Assembly: GCA_030151145.1 (NCBI GenBank)
Contig: JASLEL010000177.1
Coordinates: forward strand, 1 to 6,079
Direction: 5' to 3'
DNA: 6,079 nucleotides
Source: Aquirhabdus sp.
Lineage (GTDB): Bacteria; Pseudomonadota; Gammaproteobacteria; Pseudomonadales; Moraxellaceae
The notes beneath the pieces are model-generated. The model made no database searches and was not told where the DNA came from. It was given only the letters and a program-made list of their open reading frames with translations. Below, in pieces: positions 4,705 to 6,079 of this stretch (position 1 is its first letter; each line of letters begins with the position of its first letter). Both the position numbers and the translations under genes were made by a program.

Positions 4705-6079
4705 ATGACGCACACAACGACTCCCGATGAGACCACAGTACCTCCTTCATCAGCCATCCATGCTGAAGTGACGCACTTTGATGTAATCGTCGTCGGGAGT
4801 GGCGCCGCAGGACTGACCGTGGCGTTGTCCTTGCCGTCACACCTGAATGTCGCTGTCATCGCCAAAGCTCCTCTGACCGAAGCCAGTACCTATTACGCCC
4901 AAGGTGGCGTTGCCGCTGTCCTCGATGAGACGGATTCAACTGACAATCATATCGAAGACACCCTGATCGCCGGTGCCGGACTCTGTCATCGCGATGCCGT
5001 GGCATTTACCGTCGAAGGCGGCAAAGAAGCCGTCGACTTCCTGCTCAAGCAGGGCGTGCGCTTCACACTGGACGAAGAAGAACAGCTCCATCTGACCCGC
5101 GAAGGCGGTCACTCACACCGCCGCATCATTCACGCTGCGGATGCGACCGGCATTGCCATTTCGACCACGCTGATCAAACAGGTCAAAAAACGCAAGAATG
5201 TCACACTCCTGACCAACCATGCCGCTATTGACGTCATTACCCGTCACAAACTTGGGCTCGAAGGTGATAACCACATCGTCGGCATGTATGTGCTCGATAT
5301 GGACAGCAATACCGTCAAGACCTTCCGCAGTCGTTTCATTGCCCTTGCTTGCGGTGGCGCGAGCAAATCTTACTTGTATACCAGCAATCCCGACATCGCG
5401 ACCGGCGACGGCATTGCCATGGCTTGGCGTGCCGGCTGCCGGGTCGCCAATCTGGAATTCAACCAGTTCCACCCGACCTGTCTGCATCACCCTAAGGCCC
5501 GCTCCTTTCTCATCACCGAGGCGATGCGTGGCGAGGGTGCTTACTTACGCCTGCCCAATGGCGAGCGTTTCATGCCGCGCTTTGATGAACGTGCGGAGCT
5601 GGCCCCACGCGATATCGTGGCGCGCGCCATCGACTTTGAAATGAAGCGCCTCGGGGTACGTCATCTTTATCTGGACATTACCCATCGCACGCCTGAATTC
5701 ATCAAAGGTCACTTCCCGATGCTCTATGAGCGTCTCTTGGAATTGGGTATCGACATCACCACCGACCAGATTCCGGTCGTACCGGCCGCTCACTATACCT
5801 GCGGTGGTGTGATGGTAGATCTCGACAGTCGTACCGATATTCCGGGGCTCTATGCCATCGGCGAGACCTCCTTCACGGGTCTACATGGTGCCAACCGCAT
5901 GGCCAGTAACTCACTGCTTGAGTGCTTTGTCTTTGGTGCTGCAGCTGCCCGCCACATCACGGCACAGATCGACCTGCATGGTGCTGCGGACGAAGACCTC
6001 GCTGTCCCGGCTTGGGATGCTTCCAAAGCACAGAATCCTGACGAAGACGTCGTGATCCTGCATAACTGGGAAGAGCTAC
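4705..6079 (+). CDS. nadB: L-aspartate oxidase, partial (cut by right edge)
   Basis: NadB is a cytoplasmic FAD enzyme that oxidises L-aspartate to iminoaspartate, which NadA condenses with dihydroxyacetone phosphate to quinolinate in de novo NAD synthesis. The window holds 458 codons; the E. coli enzyme has about 540, so the C-terminal helical part is missing. The FAD-binding motif is DVIVVGSGAAGL (26-37), followed by STYYAQGG (61-68) and REGGHSHRR (132-140). Residues corresponding to E. coli active-site Glu121, His244, Arg290, His351 and Arg386 are present at Glu133, His256, Arg302, His363 and Arg398, a constant offset of 12. The block SNPDIATGDGIAMAWRAG (227-244) is nearly as in E. coli. 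The oxidase rather than fumarate reductase/succinate dehydrogenase identity is supported by this overall match. The ATG at 4705 is the only upstream start, with an in-frame TGA at 4681, and it has no recognisable Shine-Dalgarno sequence. The 12 extra N-terminal residues are rich in Thr and Pro. Confidence 0.97.
   Translation, partial: MTHTTTPDETTVPPSSAIHAEVTHFDVIVVGSGAAGLTVALSLPSHLNVAVIAKAPLTEASTYYAQGGVAAVLDETDSTDNHIEDTLIAGAGLCHRDAVAFTVEGGKEAVDFLLKQGVRFTLDEEEQLHLTREGGHSHRRIIHAADATGIAISTTLIKQVKKRKNVTLLTNHAAIDVITRHKLGLEGDNHIVGMYVLDMDSNTVKTFRSRFIALACGGASKSYLYTSNPDIATGDGIAMAWRAGCRVANLEFNQFHPTCLHHPKARSFLITEAMRGEGAYLRLPNGERFMPRFDERAELAPRDIVARAIDFEMKRLGVRHLYLDITHRTPEFIKGHFPMLYERLLELGIDITTDQIPVVPAAHYTCGGVMVDLDSRTDIPGLYAIGETSFTGLHGANRMASNSLLECFVFGAAAARHITAQIDLHGAADEDLAVPAWDASKAQNPDEDVVILHNWEEL

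Noticed and set aside
5113..5793. Minus- and plus-strand open frames inside nadB
   Set aside because: The nadB frame is continuous with every active-site residue, so these are shadows of it.

Overview
The window looks like chromosomal DNA from a gammaproteobacterium, most likely Moraxellaceae or a close relative. By eye the base composition is about half G+C, higher than typical Acinetobacter. This placement rests on how the HtrA-type protease and L-aspartate oxidase read, and on an AttH/DUF6670-like protein of a kind I associate with Acinetobacter. It was not tested by database search. I see no mobile elements, tRNA or rRNA genes, CRISPR arrays or phage genes.

Left part (1-1217, minus strand): a two-gene unit, a MoxR-family AAA+ ATPase followed after 39 bases by the start of a DUF58 membrane protein that runs off the left edge. 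These families are usually paired and are thought to act as an ATPase plus partner in cell-envelope processes. The MoxR start is placed at 1217 because of a strong ribosome binding site. A clear intrinsic terminator at 1374-1409 separates this unit from the gene upstream.

Middle part (1467-2918, minus strand): a complete periplasmic serine protease of the HtrA/DegQ/MucD type, with signal peptide, catalytic triad and two PDZ domains. It is divergently transcribed from the next gene across a 442-base control region (2919-3360). That region holds a perfect 9-bp inverted repeat, a second inverted repeat beside it, a third nearer the right-hand gene, and only weak promoter matches.

Right part (plus strand): a 366-residue protein of unknown function (3361-4461) with AttH/carotenoid-hydratase-like features and a probable terminator. 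It is followed by nadB (L-aspartate oxidase, first step of de novo NAD synthesis), which is cut by the right edge after 458 codons. In Pseudomonas, nadB and the MucD protease flank the algU-mucABC envelope-stress genes. Here those regulators are absent from the interval and the unknown gene lies between.

Overall this is mostly ordinary housekeeping and envelope-maintenance sequence. The points that most merit follow-up are the operator-like palindrome cluster in the divergent control region and the uncharacterised gene beside it. I found no convincing new multi-gene system.
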